64,000 nt of DNA from Parendozoicomonas callyspongiae (GTDB lineage Bacteria; Pseudomonadota; Gammaproteobacteria; Pseudomonadales; Endozoicomonadaceae): contig NZ_JAMFLX010000006.1 in the NCBI RefSeq assembly GCF_023502345.1, positions 144,943 to 208,942 of the forward strand, read 5' to 3'. Numbering within the stretch: position 1 is the stretch's first letter; each line of letters begins with the position of its first letter. A program made the position numbers and the translations under genes. Below, in pieces: positions 17,235 through 27,944 of this stretch. A model generated the notes under the pieces. The model did no database searches. It was not told where the DNA came from and worked only from the letters and a program-made list of their open reading frames with translations.

Positions 17235-18485
17235 ATGCGAATACTGCACACATCGGACTGGCATCTGGGTCAGCACTTTATGGGAAAGACCCGGGAAGAC
17301 GAGCATCGTCTTTTTATCAACTGGCTGCTGAAAACCATTGAGCAGGAAACGGTTGATGCTGTTGTCATTGCTGGTGATATTTTTGATACCGGCGTACCTC
17401 CCAGTTATGCCCGTAAGCTCTATAACCAGTTTATTGTAGGGTTACAGTCAGCCGGTTGTCAGCAACTGGTGGTTATCGGCGGCAATCATGACTCGGTTGC
17501 AACTCTTCATGAATCCCGTTCCCTATTGGAGTACCTGAATACCACAGTTGTTGGTGCTGCTTCCGATAATCCGGAAAGCCAGGTGGTGGTTTTGAATAAC
17601 CGCAAAGGTAAACCGGGTGCTGTTCTCTGTGCTGTGCCGTTTATCCGTCCTCGCGATGTGGTGACCAGCCAGTCTGGTGAATCCGGTGATGACAAACAGA
17701 AAGCACTGCTGTCCGCTATGACGGAACACTATCAGGCCATCTACACCCATGCCCGAAACAAGGCACAGGAGCTGGGGCACTGGCACGCACTGCCAGTGAT
17801 TGCGACCGGGCACCTGACGACTGTTGGAGGCAAGGTTTCGGAATCCGTCCGGGAGATTTATATCGGAACGCTGTCTGCATTCCCTGTCTCGGCTTTTCCT
17901 CCTGCTGACTATATTGCTCTTGGTCATCTGCACCGTGGTCAGCTGGTGGCAGGCAACAATCATATTCGTTATTCCGGTTCACCCATTCCTCTGAGCTTTG
18001 ATGAAGCCGGATCAAGTAAGCAGGTGTTGCTGGCTGATTTTGATAAAGGCCGGTTGCAGGAAGTGACTCCGGTTGATGCTCCTCTGTTCCGGCCACTGGC
18101 TTCGATAAAGAGTTCTCTGGATGATCTTGGCGAAAAGCTGGAGCAGTTCCTTGGCGAGCAAAGTGATTGCAGCCTGACGCCCTGGGTTGAGATTGTTGTC
18201 GAAGGAGATGATTATCTGAGTGATTTGCAGAGCAGAATTCAGGATGTTGCAGACACATTGGCCCTGGAGGTGCTTCGTGTTCGCCGCAAGCGACAGGCAT
18301 CAGCTACAGGGCTTGCAGTAGAAGAGCGTGAAACGCTGGCCGAACTCAAGGTTAATGACGTGTTTATCCGTCGCCTGGCTGGGGAAGAGTTTGATGATAT
18401 CCGCAATGAAAAGCTGGTTTCTGCTTTTGAGAAACTAGTTGCTGAAATTGAAGAAGAGCAGGTTGCTGAAGGAGTAGTGCAATGA
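17235..18485 (+). CDS. sbcD: Exonuclease subunit SbcD (Mre11 homologue)
   Basis: Nuclease subunit of the SbcCD complex that cleaves DNA hairpins and processes ends. The 416-residue protein starts with the metallophosphoesterase motifs [14 protein letters not shown] and GGNHDS, followed later by GHLH; together these bind two manganese ions. The C-terminal capping domain is present. ATG 17235 gives the standard start ([12 protein letters not shown]). The gene overlaps sbcC by 4 bp (ATGA), as is usual for this pair. Confidence 0.96.
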   Translation: MRILHTSDWHLGQHFMGKTREDEHRLFINWLLKTIEQETVDAVVIAGDIFDTGVPPSYARKLYNQFIVGLQSAGCQQLVVIGGNHDSVATLHESRSLLEYLNTTVVGAASDNPESQVVVLNNRKGKPGAVLCAVPFIRPRDVVTSQSGESGDDKQKALLSAMTEHYQAIYTHARNKAQELGHWHALPVIATGHLTTVGGKVSESVREIYIGTLSAFPVSAFPPADYIALGHLHRGQLVAGNNHIRYSGSPIPLSFDEAGSSKQVLLADFDKGRLQEVTPVDAPLFRPLASIKSSLDDLGEKLEQFLGEQSDCSLTPWVEIVVEGDDYLSDLQSRIQDVADTLALEVLRVRRKRQASATGLAVEERETLAELKVNDVFIRRLAGEEFDDIRNEKLVSAFEKLVAEIEEEQVAEGVVQ

Positions 18486-21400
18486 AAATTCTAAGCCTGC
18501 GGCTGAAAAATATTAACTCCCTGAAAGGGGAGTGGAAGATAGATTTTACCGATCCGCAGTTTACCGATAACGGACTCTTTGCCATTACCGGCCCGACTGG
18601 TGCGGGGAAAACCACGCTTCTTGATGCGATCTGTCTTGCTCTCTATCACCAGACGCCGCGTTTACATGTTTCTGCTTCCGAAAATGAGCTGATGACCCGC
18701 CATACAGCAGAGTCACTGGCTGAGGTGGAGTTTGAAGTGAAAGGCGATTGCTATCGCGCTTTCTGGTCACAGCGCCGCGCCCGTAACAGTATCGATGGCA
18801 AGCTGCAGGCTCCTCAGGTAGAACTGGCCAGGGCTGACGGTGAGATTATCACCAACCGGATTAACGACAAGTTAAAGCTGATCAGCAAGATCACCGGTCT
18901 GGACTTTGAGCGTTTTACCAAATCCATGCTTCTGGCCCAGGGAGGCTTTGCAGCTTTTCTGGAAGCCAGTGCCAATGAACGTGCCGAGTTGCTGGAAGAA
19001 CTGACCGGTACGGAAATTTACGGTGAGATTTCCCGTCGTGTTTTTGCCCGAATGCGGGAAGAAGAGAGCCATCTGAAAGTTCTGAAAGCCCGGGTAGAGG
19101 GTGTTGATTTGCTGACTCCAGAGCGCATGGCTGAGCTGGAGGCTGAACAGGCAGGCCTGGAAGAACAGCAGCGCATGGGTAAGTCAGAGCAAAAAACGCT
19201 GGCAGAACAAAAGCTCTGGCTCGAAAAACTGGCAACTGTTCAACAGGACATCACCGCCAGCGAGCAAAAGTATAAACAGGCTGTCGCAGAACAGCATAAA
19301 CGGGCTGATGATCTGAAGGCACTGAAAGATGCCATGCCGGCGCTTGAAATCAAGTCAGTCTATGAAAGCTGGCAGGATCTGATGAAAACCTGCCAGCAAA
19401 GAGAGAAAACCCTCGCCGGTTATCGCAAAGAGCAGGTTCAGAATGAAACTGTTTTGAAAACCATTGATAGTCAGGTTGCTGAAGCAGGGAAACAACGGGA
19501 TGAGGCTTTATTAAAGCAGCGGGAAACTGAGAGCCTGATCACCAGCAAGATTATTCCTCTTGATGAAAAAATCAATCACCAGAAAGAACAGCTATCTGTT
19601 AGTGAGGGTGAGAGTAAAGGTCTGGTTCATGAGCTGGCTCAACGTGAGACTGGTTATAAAAGCCTGCAGAAACAACAGAAACTGAGTCTGCAAAGTCTTG
19701 AGCAGATCAACAGCTTTCTTACCGAGCATGCGGCTTATCAGTCATTGGGAGAATTGCTGCCGGCCTGGAAACTGCAGCTTGATAGTCGTGAAGTACTGTT
19801 TAACCGAATTCTGGAACTTCAGCAGCAGGATGAAGAGCTGCAAAAGCAGCGGGGAACTTTTCAGGCAGAAATCGGTAAGTCCCAGACAGCCCTCCAGACC
19901 AGCAAGCAGTCTTATGCACAGCTTGAGAAAGAGCTGAATGAACTCAACCAGAAACGCCAGCTGACACTGGCTGAACGGGAAGAAGATCATTGGCGACAGC
20001 GTCTGGAAAAATTCCAGCAGCAACAGCCTCTGGTTCAGACGCTACATCATTTGCAGGAGCAGAACCGACAGGATGGCCTTGCTTATTCCCAGGCTCGCAA
20101 GGTTTTGGCTGATCACAAGGTTCAACTGGAGCAAAGGCAGCAGGAGCTGCAGACGTTCCGGGAACAGTACAAAAGAGAGCGCCAGCAAAAGCGTGATCTG
20201 GAAGTGATTCTGGAACAGGAAAAGACCATTGCCAGTTTGAGTGAGCACCGTCAGAACCTGCAACCCAATCAACCCTGTCCATTGTGTGGTTCCCTGGAGC
20301 ATCCGGCTGTTGAGCAGTATGTGCAGGTCAACCAGTCACAAACACAGCAGCGCCTGGATACCCAGACTCTAAAAGTTGAAGAGATGGAAGTCGCTGGTCG
20401 GGCTATGGGCGAGGACGTTACTCGCCTGAAAACGCTGATTGACGCCACAGATAAGCAATTATCAGAGGTGGGCAATAAGCTGGAAGCCTGCCTGAAAGAG
20501 TGGAATAACACCTGCCAGAATCTGGGCATCAATCTGGATCTGAATAATCCTGAAGATACCTCCCTGAGAATCGCCAACCGTCAGGAAAAAGGGGACAGGC
20601 TCAAGGCACTTATTCAACGCCTGGATGCATTAAACAAGGATATTCAGCTGCACCAGCACAAGCTTTCTGAAGCCAGGTCGCAGTCAGAAGCGGCCTTACA
20701 TAAATTTGAGATGGCAACTGCCCAGCAGAAAGAGCTGGATAGCAAGCAGAAGGAACTGAAAACACAGCGGGATGTCGCCAATACAGAGCTTTCAAAGCAT
20801 GAGAACACACTGACCTCAGCCTTTGAACCACTGGGGTTTGAACTGCCAGCGACTGGCAGCAGCCAACAGTGGATGGAACAGAAGAAACAACTGTGGAGCC
20901 AGTGGCAGAGTCAGCAGAAACAGAAAGAAGAAAACCAGCAGAAACTTGATGTTCTGAATCAGGATATGGCGCTGGTGCAGAAAGATATTGAACAACTGGT
21001 GAAGCAGAAGCTGGCAGCTGAAAAGAGTCAGGAGCAGCAGAGAGAAACTCTCGAGACTGTTATCAAGGAACGTCAGGCGCTGTTTGGTGACAGGAGTACA
21101 GCTGATGAGAGAGCACAGCTGCTTGAAGCGGTGAACCTTGCTGAGCAGGCCTACAAAGAAGTTGTTGCCCGAAAAGATGAGCTGAATGGTAAAGCGAATG
21201 AACTGAACGGTTCTATACAACAGTTAACCAAAACTCTGTCAGAGCTGGAGCAGAAACAGGTTCAGGCCGAAGGCGCATGGGAGAACGCTTTATCATCAAG
21301 TCCTTTCGCTTCCTTTGATGATTTCGAGAAAGCTCTAATGCCTTCAGAACAGCGTCAGGAGCTGGAGCAGTTAAAGCTTCGTCTGGATCAGGAACTGGCC

Positions 21401-22177
21401 AGTAACCGTGCCCTGCTGGAAAAAGCACGTCAAACCCAGACGCAGCTCAGGGAAGAACCTTTAACAGACAGTTCGCTGGATGACATTCAAAAAGCTTTCA
21501 CTGAGATTGAAGAAAGTTTGAACCTTGTCGCCCAGCGCAAGGGTGAAATCTTTAATGCCCTCAAGAGTGATCGGGATAAGCGGATCAGCCAGAAGCAGCT
21601 GCTGGAGGAAATTGAAACCCAGAGTCAGATACTGGAAGTCTGGGATCATCTTAATAGCTTGATTGGTTCAGCCAAGGGAGACAAATTCCGTAAATATGCC
21701 CAGGGGCTGACACTGGACCACCTTGTCTATCTGGCCAACCGTCAGCTGGAACGGCTGCATGGCCGGTACCAGTTACACCGCAAAGGCAATGAAGAGTTGA
21801 GTCTGGAGGTGCTGGATACCTGGCAGGGTGATACCGCCCGGGATACTAAAACATTGTCCGGTGGTGAAAGCTTCCTGGTCAGTCTGGCACTGGCACTGGC
21901 GCTGTCTGACCTGGTCAGCCACAAGACCCGGATTGATTCACTGTTTCTGGATGAAGGGTTCGGTACTCTGGATGCTGAAACACTGGAAACGGCTCTGGAT
22001 GCTCTCGACAGCCTAAATGCCAGCGGCAAGATGGTGGGCGTGATATCTCACGTGGAAGCTCTGAAAGAGCGAATCCCTGTACAGATAGAAGTCAGCAAGG
22101 AACAGGGGCTGGGTTATAGCCGTCTGGCTTCCTGCTACCGCTTTAAAGAACAGGCTGAGGTGCCTGCGGAAGCGTGA
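18482..22177 (+). CDS. sbcC: Exonuclease subunit SbcC (Rad50 homologue)
   Basis: SMC-like ATPase of the SbcCD nuclease, 1231 residues. It shows an N-terminal Walker A (GPTGAGKTT, residues ~38-46), a very long Gln/Glu/Lys-rich coiled coil interrupted by the zinc hook CPLC at about residue 600, the signature motif ([17 protein letters not shown]) and Walker B ([11 protein letters not shown]) near the C terminus. Length and order are normal. Translation is coupled to sbcD. The complex keeps palindromic DNA unstable and helps repair breaks. Confidence 0.96.
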   Translation: MKILSLRLKNINSLKGEWKIDFTDPQFTDNGLFAITGPTGAGKTTLLDAICLALYHQTPRLHVSASENELMTRHTAESLAEVEFEVKGDCYRAFWSQRRARNSIDGKLQAPQVELARADGEIITNRINDKLKLISKITGLDFERFTKSMLLAQGGFAAFLEASANERAELLEELTGTEIYGEISRRVFARMREEESHLKVLKARVEGVDLLTPERMAELEAEQAGLEEQQRMGKSEQKTLAEQKLWLEKLATVQQDITASEQKYKQAVAEQHKRADDLKALKDAMPALEIKSVYESWQDLMKTCQQREKTLAGYRKEQVQNETVLKTIDSQVAEAGKQRDEALLKQRETESLITSKIIPLDEKINHQKEQLSVSEGESKGLVHELAQRETGYKSLQKQQKLSLQSLEQINSFLTEHAAYQSLGELLPAWKLQLDSREVLFNRILELQQQDEELQKQRGTFQAEIGKSQTALQTSKQSYAQLEKELNELNQKRQLTLAEREEDHWRQRLEKFQQQQPLVQTLHHLQEQNRQDGLAYSQARKVLADHKVQLEQRQQELQTFREQYKRERQQKRDLEVILEQEKTIASLSEHRQNLQPNQPCPLCGSLEHPAVEQYVQVNQSQTQQRLDTQTLKVEEMEVAGRAMGEDVTRLKTLIDATDKQLSEVGNKLEACLKEWNNTCQNLGINLDLNNPEDTSLRIANRQEKGDRLKALIQRLDALNKDIQLHQHKLSEARSQSEAALHKFEMATAQQKELDSKQKELKTQRDVANTELSKHENTLTSAFEPLGFELPATGSSQQWMEQKKQLWSQWQSQQKQKEENQQKLDVLNQDMALVQKDIEQLVKQKLAAEKSQEQQRETLETVIKERQALFGDRSTADERAQLLEAVNLAEQAYKEVVARKDELNGKANELNGSIQQLTKTLSELEQKQVQAEGAWENALSSSPFASFDDFEKALMPSEQRQELEQLKLRLDQELASNRALLEKARQTQTQLREEPLTDSSLDDIQKAFTEIEESLNLVAQRKGEIFNALKSDRDKRISQKQLLEEIETQSQILEVWDHLNSLIGSAKGDKFRKYAQGLTLDHLVYLANRQLERLHGRYQLHRKGNEELSLEVLDTWQGDTARDTKTLSGGESFLVSLALALALSDLVSHKTRIDSLFLDEGFGTLDAETLETALDALDSLNASGKMVGVISHVEALKERIPVQIEVSKEQGLGYSRLASCYRFKEQAEVPAEA

Positions 22178-22301
22178 CCGCAACAGCCGGAGGGTTGCCT
22201 TGTTGCAGTAACTCTCCGGTGTCGATTTCTGAAAACCCGGCCAAAAGGCAGAGCAGTAGAACCGTAATAAGGTTGATCCCGATACGTTTTAGCAGTGTCA
22301 T
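22143..22301 (-). CDS. Possible small membrane peptide, 52 residues
   Basis: Short minus-strand frame convergent with sbcC and overlapping its last 35 bp. ATG 22301 opens a Lys/Arg start, a hydrophobic helix (~residues 8-23, with LLLCLLAG) and a Pro/Gln-rich tail ending PQPVL. The helix is followed by FSE, not a lipobox Cys. A strong hairpin lies 27 bp upstream of the start (22328-22363). No ribosome site is evident. It could be a signal-anchored small protein or chance. Confidence 0.3.
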   Translation of the reverse strand: MTLLKRIGINLITVLLLCLLAGFSEIDTGELLQQGNPPAVAVTLPQAPQPVL

Positions 22302-22824
22302 CGTCAGGGTCGGCCTAATAGTGAAATCAGGGTGAGTCCATGATTAGCTATGGACACACCCTGAAATATGCCATGGCACGCTCAGTGACTGAATACGTCT
22401 TAGTCATCACAAAGAAAGCATTTTCCAATAGAATCTGTAGTAACCCTCTTAGGATGGCTAGGGGAATCTATAGAAAGGCTAGTGGTTTGTAACTAGGTAT
22501 TTTCATCCTGGGTAAATATCTTTACAATGCACCCAAGTTCAGAATCCGAGCACAAGAAAGGGTTGTACGTAGTTTTTGGTGATGTGTTGTATCTATTTTC
22601 GCTTATAGCTGTTTTGAAGCGATAACACTCCCAGAAGACGGTTTCAGACTGCTCCTGTCTATTACACCTCTTGTTTGATAAACACGAACTACGCTACATC
22701 CTCATCATGCTTGTTGAGGTGGGTTGGTGGTTTGCTTTCTTGTGCGAGGAACTCCTGAAACTGAGAGGGACAGTTGTACGCCAATCGCCGGCAACTGCCG
22801 GATAGAAGTATAAGGACTGGCACT
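22302..22824. other. Intergenic region with one strong hairpin
   Basis: About 520 bp without a recognisable gene. The only clear structure is at 22328-22363: CAGGGTG-A-GTCCAT, an eight-base loop, then ATGGAC-A-CACCCTG, a 13-bp stem with a single A/A mismatch. No T-run follows on either strand, so it is not a classical terminator. The rest shows no repeat or tRNA that I can see. Confidence 0.6.
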
Positions 22825-23373
22825 ATGAGTGAACTGAAAATCTACAGTGAATCCGGAGGGATGAACCCACTTCGGCATTACACTGTATACAGCCAGATTC
22901 GTGATGCTTTACACGATATTGGGGTTAGGTTTGAGCGCTGGGAAACCAGGGCGGAGAAACTGTTACCGGGAGTTGATGAAGAAGTTGTTCTGGATTTATA
23001 CCGGGATCAGATGGAAAAACTGATGGCTGAAGAAGGCTATAAAGCCTTTGATGCGATCAGTGTTGGCCCTGATCACCCTGACAAGGAGGCATTACGCAAG
23101 CAGTTTCTGCGGGAGCACACTCACCCGGATGAAGAGGTGCGGTTCTTTGTAGAAGGCAGGGGACTGTTTACTCTCCATCATAACAACCTGGTTTACGACG
23201 TTTTATGTGAAGCCGGGGATGTTCTGATAATTCCGCCCGGTGCCCGACACTGGTTTGATATGGGGAATAACCCAGAAGTTATCACCATCCGTTTGTTTAA
23301 TAACCCTGATGGCTGGGTTGCCCACTATACCGGTTCACCTATCGCTGATCATTTCAGCCGTTTTGTAAACTAA
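22825..23373 (+). CDS. mtnD: Acireductone dioxygenase (methionine salvage)
   Basis: Cupin enzyme that oxidises 1,2-dihydroxy-3-keto-5-methylthiopentene, giving the 2-keto acid precursor of methionine (Fe form) or an off-pathway product (Ni form). The 182-residue protein has the metal ligands His98, His100, Glu104 (HTHPDEE) and His142 (GARHW). ATG 22825 is preferred over an upstream in-frame start because AAGGA precedes it by eight bases. The other methionine-salvage genes are not in the window, so here the gene stands alone. Confidence 0.93.
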   Translation: MSELKIYSESGGMNPLRHYTVYSQIRDALHDIGVRFERWETRAEKLLPGVDEEVVLDLYRDQMEKLMAEEGYKAFDAISVGPDHPDKEALRKQFLREHTHPDEEVRFFVEGRGLFTLHHNNLVYDVLCEAGDVLIIPPGARHWFDMGNNPEVITIRLFNNPDGWVAHYTGSPIADHFSRFVN

Positions 23374-23389
23374 TAACATCTTAAGAATA

Positions 23390-23443
23390 AACTCCTATGT
23401 AAAAAAGTGCTTCAGTCTTTGCAGAGACTTTTGCATAGGAGTT
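23390..23443. repeat. Inverted repeat in the leader of the flavoenzyme gene
   Basis: AACTCCTATG (23390-23399) and CATAGGAGTT (23434-23443) are perfect inverted repeats of 10 bp. A smaller AGTCT/AGACT hairpin is nested between them. The structure could be a regulatory leader or a weak terminator for the dioxygenase gene; no T-run follows. Confidence 0.45.
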
Positions 23444-23490
23444 ACCATGCACTATGTTCTCCAAATAATAATGATAAAAGGAAACAGTTC

Positions 23491-25176
23491 ATGGGTAATG
23501 TTCGTACCGGTAGACGTTATCGGCCGGGTCGCGCAGAAGAATTCTATGATGTGATTGTTATCGGTTCCGGTGTAGGCGGGCTTACGACGGCGGCCTTGCT
23601 TTCTTTGCTGGGCAAGAAAGTCTGTGTTCTTGAACAGCACTATACAGCCGGTGGCTACACCCATGTCTACGAGCGCAATGGGTTTGAATGGGATGTCGGC
23701 GTTCACTATATAGGCGAGGTTCACAATCCTCGTTCTACTCTTCGCCGTGTATTTGATGTTATCAGCCAGGGCCGCATGCAGTGGGCTGAAATGGCTCCTG
23801 TCTATGATCGAATTTTTTTGGGCGATCATGTTTATGACTTTAAGGCTGGCCGGGATAACTTTATCCAGGGGTTACAGGAGAGATTCCCTGAAGAGTCGGA
23901 TGCCATTACCCGCTATGTTGATCTGATCAGAACCATGAGCCGAATGGCTCCAAGGTTTTTTGCGGGGCAGGCCATGCCTCCAACCTTGTCTCGACTCTAT
24001 AACCTGGTACGGCCGCTTCTTGTTCCTAAGGAGTTTTTCAAAACAACAAGAGAGGTTTTGGAAGGTCTGACTTCAAACCAGGAACTGATATCTGTTCTGA
24101 CCGGCCAGTGGGGAGATTATGGTCTTCCCCCCAAAGAAAGTGCTTTTCTTATGCATGCCATGGTTGCCAAGCACTATCTGGCCGGAGGCGCCTATCCGGT
24201 TGGCGGTTCATCCTCCATAGCCCGTTCCATTATTCCAACGATTCAGTCTTCCGGCGGGGAAGTGTTCACCTATGCCGATGTTGAACGGATTCTGGTTGAG
24301 AATAACCGGGCAACCGGAGTACAGATGAAAGATGGCAGCAAGCTGTATGCAAACCAGATTGTCAGTAATGCCGGTGTTCTACCGACTGTAAATCGTCTGA
24401 TTCCGGAATCGCTGCGTGAGATTTTTGGTATGGATCAGTGGATGACGAAGGTAGAACATTCCAGTGCCCATCTGTGTCTTTATGCCGGTTTTGATGGCAC
24501 CAGTGAGGAGCTTGGGCTTGATACGACGAATCTTTGGATTTATCCAGATGGTCAGCATGAAGCCAATGTAACCAACTTCTTAAATGATCCTGATCAGCCA
24601 TTCCCGCTGGTTTATATTTCATTCCCATCGGCCAAAGATCCGGACTGGGAAAACAGGTATCCGGGTAAGTCGACGGTGGAAGTCGTTACTGTTGCCAATA
24701 AAGAGTGGTTTGAACGGTGGCAGGATACAACCTGGGGCCAGAGGGGAGAGGATTACGAGGCATTCAAGGAGCAGTTTGCCAATCGCATGCTAGACATTCT
24801 GTTCCAGCACCGGCCACAGCTGAAAGATCGCCTTGTTTTCCATGAACTGTCCAGCCCGTTGTCCACCCAGTGGTTCCAGAAGAATGAACAGGGTGAGATT
24901 TATGGTGTGGAGCATTACGTCAATCGTTTTCGCAAACCTTTCCTGCATCCGGTCACTCCAATTAACGGGCTTTATATGACCGGTGCCGATGTTATGACGG
25001 CCGGTGTTGGTGGAGCGGTTATGGGCGGTGTGATGGCCACGTCAGCCATGCTGGGGCTGAAAGGGAAACAGGTTCTGAACCTTTTGAAAACCTATCAGGT
25101 GCCGAATCCTGAGCTCGGCGCTGATATCAGTGAGTCAGCCAAAAGTCGTGAGAAGAAGACTGAGGCTGTAACCTAA
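23491..25176 (+). CDS. Retinol-saturase/phytoene-desaturase-like FAD oxidoreductase
   Basis: A 561-residue flavoenzyme of the CrtI/all-trans-retinol 13,14-reductase family. The FAD motif is GSGVGGLTTAALL near residue 23. An EQHYTAGGYTH segment and a C-terminal GADVMTAGVGGAVMGG FAD-closing motif are visible. Relatives saturate or desaturate conjugated polyenes such as carotenoids and retinoids; the actual substrate is unknown and no carotenoid genes are near. ATG 23491 with AAAAGGAA upstream is used instead of the longer open frame from 23407. A bidirectional terminator separates it from the convergent antiporter gene. Confidence 0.82.
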   Translation: MGNVRTGRRYRPGRAEEFYDVIVIGSGVGGLTTAALLSLLGKKVCVLEQHYTAGGYTHVYERNGFEWDVGVHYIGEVHNPRSTLRRVFDVISQGRMQWAEMAPVYDRIFLGDHVYDFKAGRDNFIQGLQERFPEESDAITRYVDLIRTMSRMAPRFFAGQAMPPTLSRLYNLVRPLLVPKEFFKTTREVLEGLTSNQELISVLTGQWGDYGLPPKESAFLMHAMVAKHYLAGGAYPVGGSSSIARSIIPTIQSSGGEVFTYADVERILVENNRATGVQMKDGSKLYANQIVSNAGVLPTVNRLIPESLREIFGMDQWMTKVEHSSAHLCLYAGFDGTSEELGLDTTNLWIYPDGQHEANVTNFLNDPDQPFPLVYISFPSAKDPDWENRYPGKSTVEVVTVANKEWFERWQDTTWGQRGEDYEAFKEQFANRMLDILFQHRPQLKDRLVFHELSSPLSTQWFQKNEQGEIYGVEHYVNRFRKPFLHPVTPINGLYMTGADVMTAGVGGAVMGGVMATSAMLGLKGKQVLNLLKTYQVPNPELGADISESAKSREKKTEAVT

Positions 25177-25181
25177 AGTTG

Positions 25182-25208
25182 AAGGGCCTGAGAGATCAGG
25201 CCCTTTTA
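25182..25208. terminator. Bidirectional terminator between convergent genes
   Basis: Stem AAGGGCCTG / CAGGCCCTT with loop AGAGAT and T-runs on both sides. It is placed between the stop of the flavoenzyme gene and the stop of the nhaC gene. Confidence 0.88.
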
Positions 25209-25230
25209 ACTTCAGGTATCCAGGACATTA

Positions 25231-26640
25231 TCAGGCAGCTTCAGGAACCGGCTGAGGTTTGGCTTTCAGAATGGTAAAGCCGGTAATGGCCAGCAATATG
25301 GACAGGATGGGATTCAGCAGGTTGAACAGTGCCCAGGGAGCATAATCAACCACGGCAATATCCAGAGTCGCGGAGTAGAACAAACCCGCTGTCGTCCAGG
25401 GAATCAAACCTGTTGTCAGAGTAGCGCCTTCTTCCAGACAGCGTGACAGCATGCTGTTATCCAGCTTCTGCTCCTTGAACTTCTCCTTGAAAATCTGGCC
25501 ACCCATTATGATTGACAGATAAGCTTCACCCACACACATATTGGTGACAATGCCTGTGACAATCGTGGTGGTCATCAGAGACCAGGTCTGCCTTATGCTT
25601 TTCAAAATGCCGAGCATCAGGGTGTAAACAAATCCCAAATGCTGCAGAAGTCCACCCAGTGCCAGGGCAATCAAAGACAGTGACAGGGTCCACATCATAT
25701 TGAGGATGCCGCCACGGGAGAGCAGGTTGTCCAGGTTCTCAATGCCTGTATGGCTTTTGTAGCCATGCTGTAGGCTGTTTAATACATCAGCCAGATTGGC
25801 TCCCTGCAGGAAAACCGCGAGAGTACAGGCCAGGGCAATGCTGATCAGCATCACCAGTTCGGGAGCCATACGGCGCTGGCTCAAAATAATCATAACGATG
25901 ACCGGAAGCATGGCCCAGGGGGAGATCACAAAAGTGGATTCCAGTCCCTGTTGAATGGCTCGGACGGGTTCTGCAGACCATTGGCCGGAAGAGAAACTCA
26001 TTCCCATCCAGGTAAAGAGCCCCAAGGCTAGCAGGTAAGCAGGCACGGTTGTCAGCATCATGGTGCGGATATGCTGGTTAAGAGTTGTTCCTGCGCTCAT
26101 GGCCGCAAGGTTTGTCGTATCTGAGACAGGCGACATCTTGTCGCCAAAGCTGGCACCGGACACGACCACGCCGGCAATAATCGGCAGGGGAATATCAAGG
26201 GCGGAACCAATACCGAGAAGAACCACACCGGCTGTTGCCACTGTACCCCAGGATGTTCCCGTTGACAGTGACATCACACTGCAAAGAACAAGCCCAACAG
26301 GCAGGAAGTATTCCGGTGTCAGGATAGACAGGCCGTAGTGGATCAGGACGGCAACAGCTCCACTTTCAATAAAGCTGGCAATAACAAGGCCAATAAGAAG
26401 GAAGATATAAATCGCGCCCATGCCCCTGACAATACCATCAGTCATGGCCTGCCGGATTTCTGCAAATGACAGCCCGATGAAGGCTGCATGCAGGCCTGTC
26501 CAGATCAGGGCGGCAAGAAGGAGGATATGCAGACTTATGCCAAAGGCCATAAGCCCGGTCGCGATTGTTAGAATAATACCGCTAAAACAAACAGCTGCCT
26601 GAGTAACGGTATGCTCAGGCGTAGCTTTCGGTTCTGTCAT
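25231..26640 (-). CDS. nhaC: NhaC-family Na+/H+ antiporter
   Basis: Inner-membrane antiporter or proton-coupled carrier, 469 residues with about 11-12 hydrophobic helices. Family motifs are visible: STGTSWGTVATAG and SGASFGDKMSPVSDTTNLA in the first half, and GATLTTGLIPWTTAG in the second. The C terminus is cytoplasmic and short. A second member of the same family is encoded at 29102, on the other strand and about 3 kb away; the two share the same motifs but differ considerably. NhaC-like carriers move Na+ or exchange organic acids, so the ion specificity is not certain. Confidence 0.88.
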   Translation of the reverse strand: MTEPKATPEHTVTQAAVCFSGIILTIATGLMAFGISLHILLLAALIWTGLHAAFIGLSFAEIRQAMTDGIVRGMGAIYIFLLIGLVIASFIESGAVAVLIHYGLSILTPEYFLPVGLVLCSVMSLSTGTSWGTVATAGVVLLGIGSALDIPLPIIAGVVVSGASFGDKMSPVSDTTNLAAMSAGTTLNQHIRTMMLTTVPAYLLALGLFTWMGMSFSSGQWSAEPVRAIQQGLESTFVISPWAMLPVIVMIILSQRRMAPELVMLISIALACTLAVFLQGANLADVLNSLQHGYKSHTGIENLDNLLSRGGILNMMWTLSLSLIALALGGLLQHLGFVYTLMLGILKSIRQTWSLMTTTIVTGIVTNMCVGEAYLSIIMGGQIFKEKFKEQKLDNSMLSRCLEEGATLTTGLIPWTTAGLFYSATLDIAVVDYAPWALFNLLNPILSILLAITGFTILKAKPQPVPEAA

Positions 26641-26730
26641 GTAAAACTGCCGTGCTTGTTCGGTTTATCCGTAGGGGAACACCGAAGTCTTTATAAAGAC
26701 AGGGCAGGGTACATGAAAAATGCTGAAAAA

Positions 26731-27177
26731 TCAGAACTCTATGGCAAGTCTAAGCATATCTTTGTGTTGCAGGCCATTCTCGAACAGTGGTTCATCATAG
26801 TTGTTCAGGAAAAAATCACGATCAACGGCAAAGACCCGAAATCCGGCGCGCTGGTAAAAGGTCAACTGGTAACCAAAGGATCCAGTTCCAAGCTCAACAC
26901 GTTTTATCCCGAGCTTTTTCATTTCACTAAGAGCATGTTTCAGAAGTTTCGAACCAACACCACTTCCCTGGCAGGACGGATCAACAGCAATGTTAATCAG
27001 CTCCCAGCTGGTTGAGGAAAGAGGAATAAGAACGCAGACGGCTACTATTTTTTCGCCATCTTCAACTGCGAAACAGGTAGAGCCGGGAAGGTAACTTTGA
27101 ATCTTGGCTTCCGAAGGGTCAGCTTCCAGTAACAGCTCGATAGGTATTTGATCATGAGATACGGAAGAAATTCTCAA
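26731..27177 (-). CDS. GNAT-family N-acetyltransferase
   Basis: A 148-residue acyltransferase of the GNAT fold. The acetyl-CoA binding loop reads CQGSGVGSKLL (the Q/RxxGxG/A motif), preceded by the strand LINIAVDP. The C-terminal strand FYQRAGF is typical. It resembles small YvbK-like acetyltransferases whose substrates are unknown. It lies 90 bp upstream of the nhaC gene on the same strand and may be cotranscribed with it. Confidence 0.85.
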   Translation of the reverse strand: MRISSVSHDQIPIELLLEADPSEAKIQSYLPGSTCFAVEDGEKIVAVCVLIPLSSTSWELINIAVDPSCQGSGVGSKLLKHALSEMKKLGIKRVELGTGSFGYQLTFYQRAGFRVFAVDRDFFLNNYDEPLFENGLQHKDMLRLAIEF

Positions 27178-27462
27178 GAATACACTCCTGGCAAGTTGAC
27201 CCTGACTATTGACGGTAATGCTATCAGTTCGACTCCTCCTTATGCAGTCATATTGTGTTCAAGATCATGATCAGTATCAGCGATTGGTTTGTTACTGACC
27301 TCTATCGCCAATTCCAGTTTATCGGAGATCGAGTTAAAGCATGGTAGATAAACATTCCGAATGTATATTGCCTGAGGCTGAATAAGGCAAACATGACAGA
27401 AAAAATAGTGAAACATGATAGAACTTGGTGTGAATATGCTTGTTTTGTACTAAGGAGTTGAG

Positions 27463-27867
27463 TTAGAAGAGTTTTTTATAACTGGAACCCTGCTGGTGAA
27501 GCCACTTATTCAACCCTGAAACTGTGTACTTGATATTCCACTTATCAGAAATATAAGCAGCGATCTGATGCACGTGAGCATAAGTATATTGTTCAAGGTG
27601 CTCAATCAGGTGTTCAGCTTGTTCTTCACTCAAGAAGCTCTCACTACCGCCATTATCTGGCTTCAGTTTTTCCTTTTTCCGGTGGTAGTCATCCAGATAG
27701 CGAGTGATTGTAAACTGGCTCTTTCTCAAAGCTTGAGAAATGAGGGCCGTAGACAAGCCTTCAGAACTTAATAAAACGGCTTTAATCCGGTCGCATTCCC
27801 GCCCATCCCGCGTATTCTTATTTATCTTTTCCTGGCAAAACCACTCATATTTGTTGATCCAGAGCAT
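27463..27867 (-). pseudogene. IS630-type transposase remnant (N-terminal HTH part only)
   Basis: A 134-residue frame with two helix-turn-helix units of the IS630/Tc1 winged-helix type. The first is in the region RIKAVLLSSEGLSTALISQALRKS; the second, near the end, has the form YTVSGLNKWLHQQGSSYKK. The frame stops where the catalytic DDE domain should begin, and the following 280 bp do not encode one in any frame. It is therefore a 3'-truncated insertion-sequence remnant rather than a working transposase. No inverted repeats could be identified around it. Confidence 0.75.
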
Positions 27868-27944
27868 GAGTCGCTATCTTGATTTGCAGGCGGCTCTAGG
27901 CGTAATCTTGCCGCCCCATCCACCCAAGGCTAATCTTTTCGTTA

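Noticed and set aside
22178..22774. tRNA or CRISPR in the largest empty gap
   Set aside because: No cloverleaf, CCA end or spaced repeats could be found there or elsewhere in the window.
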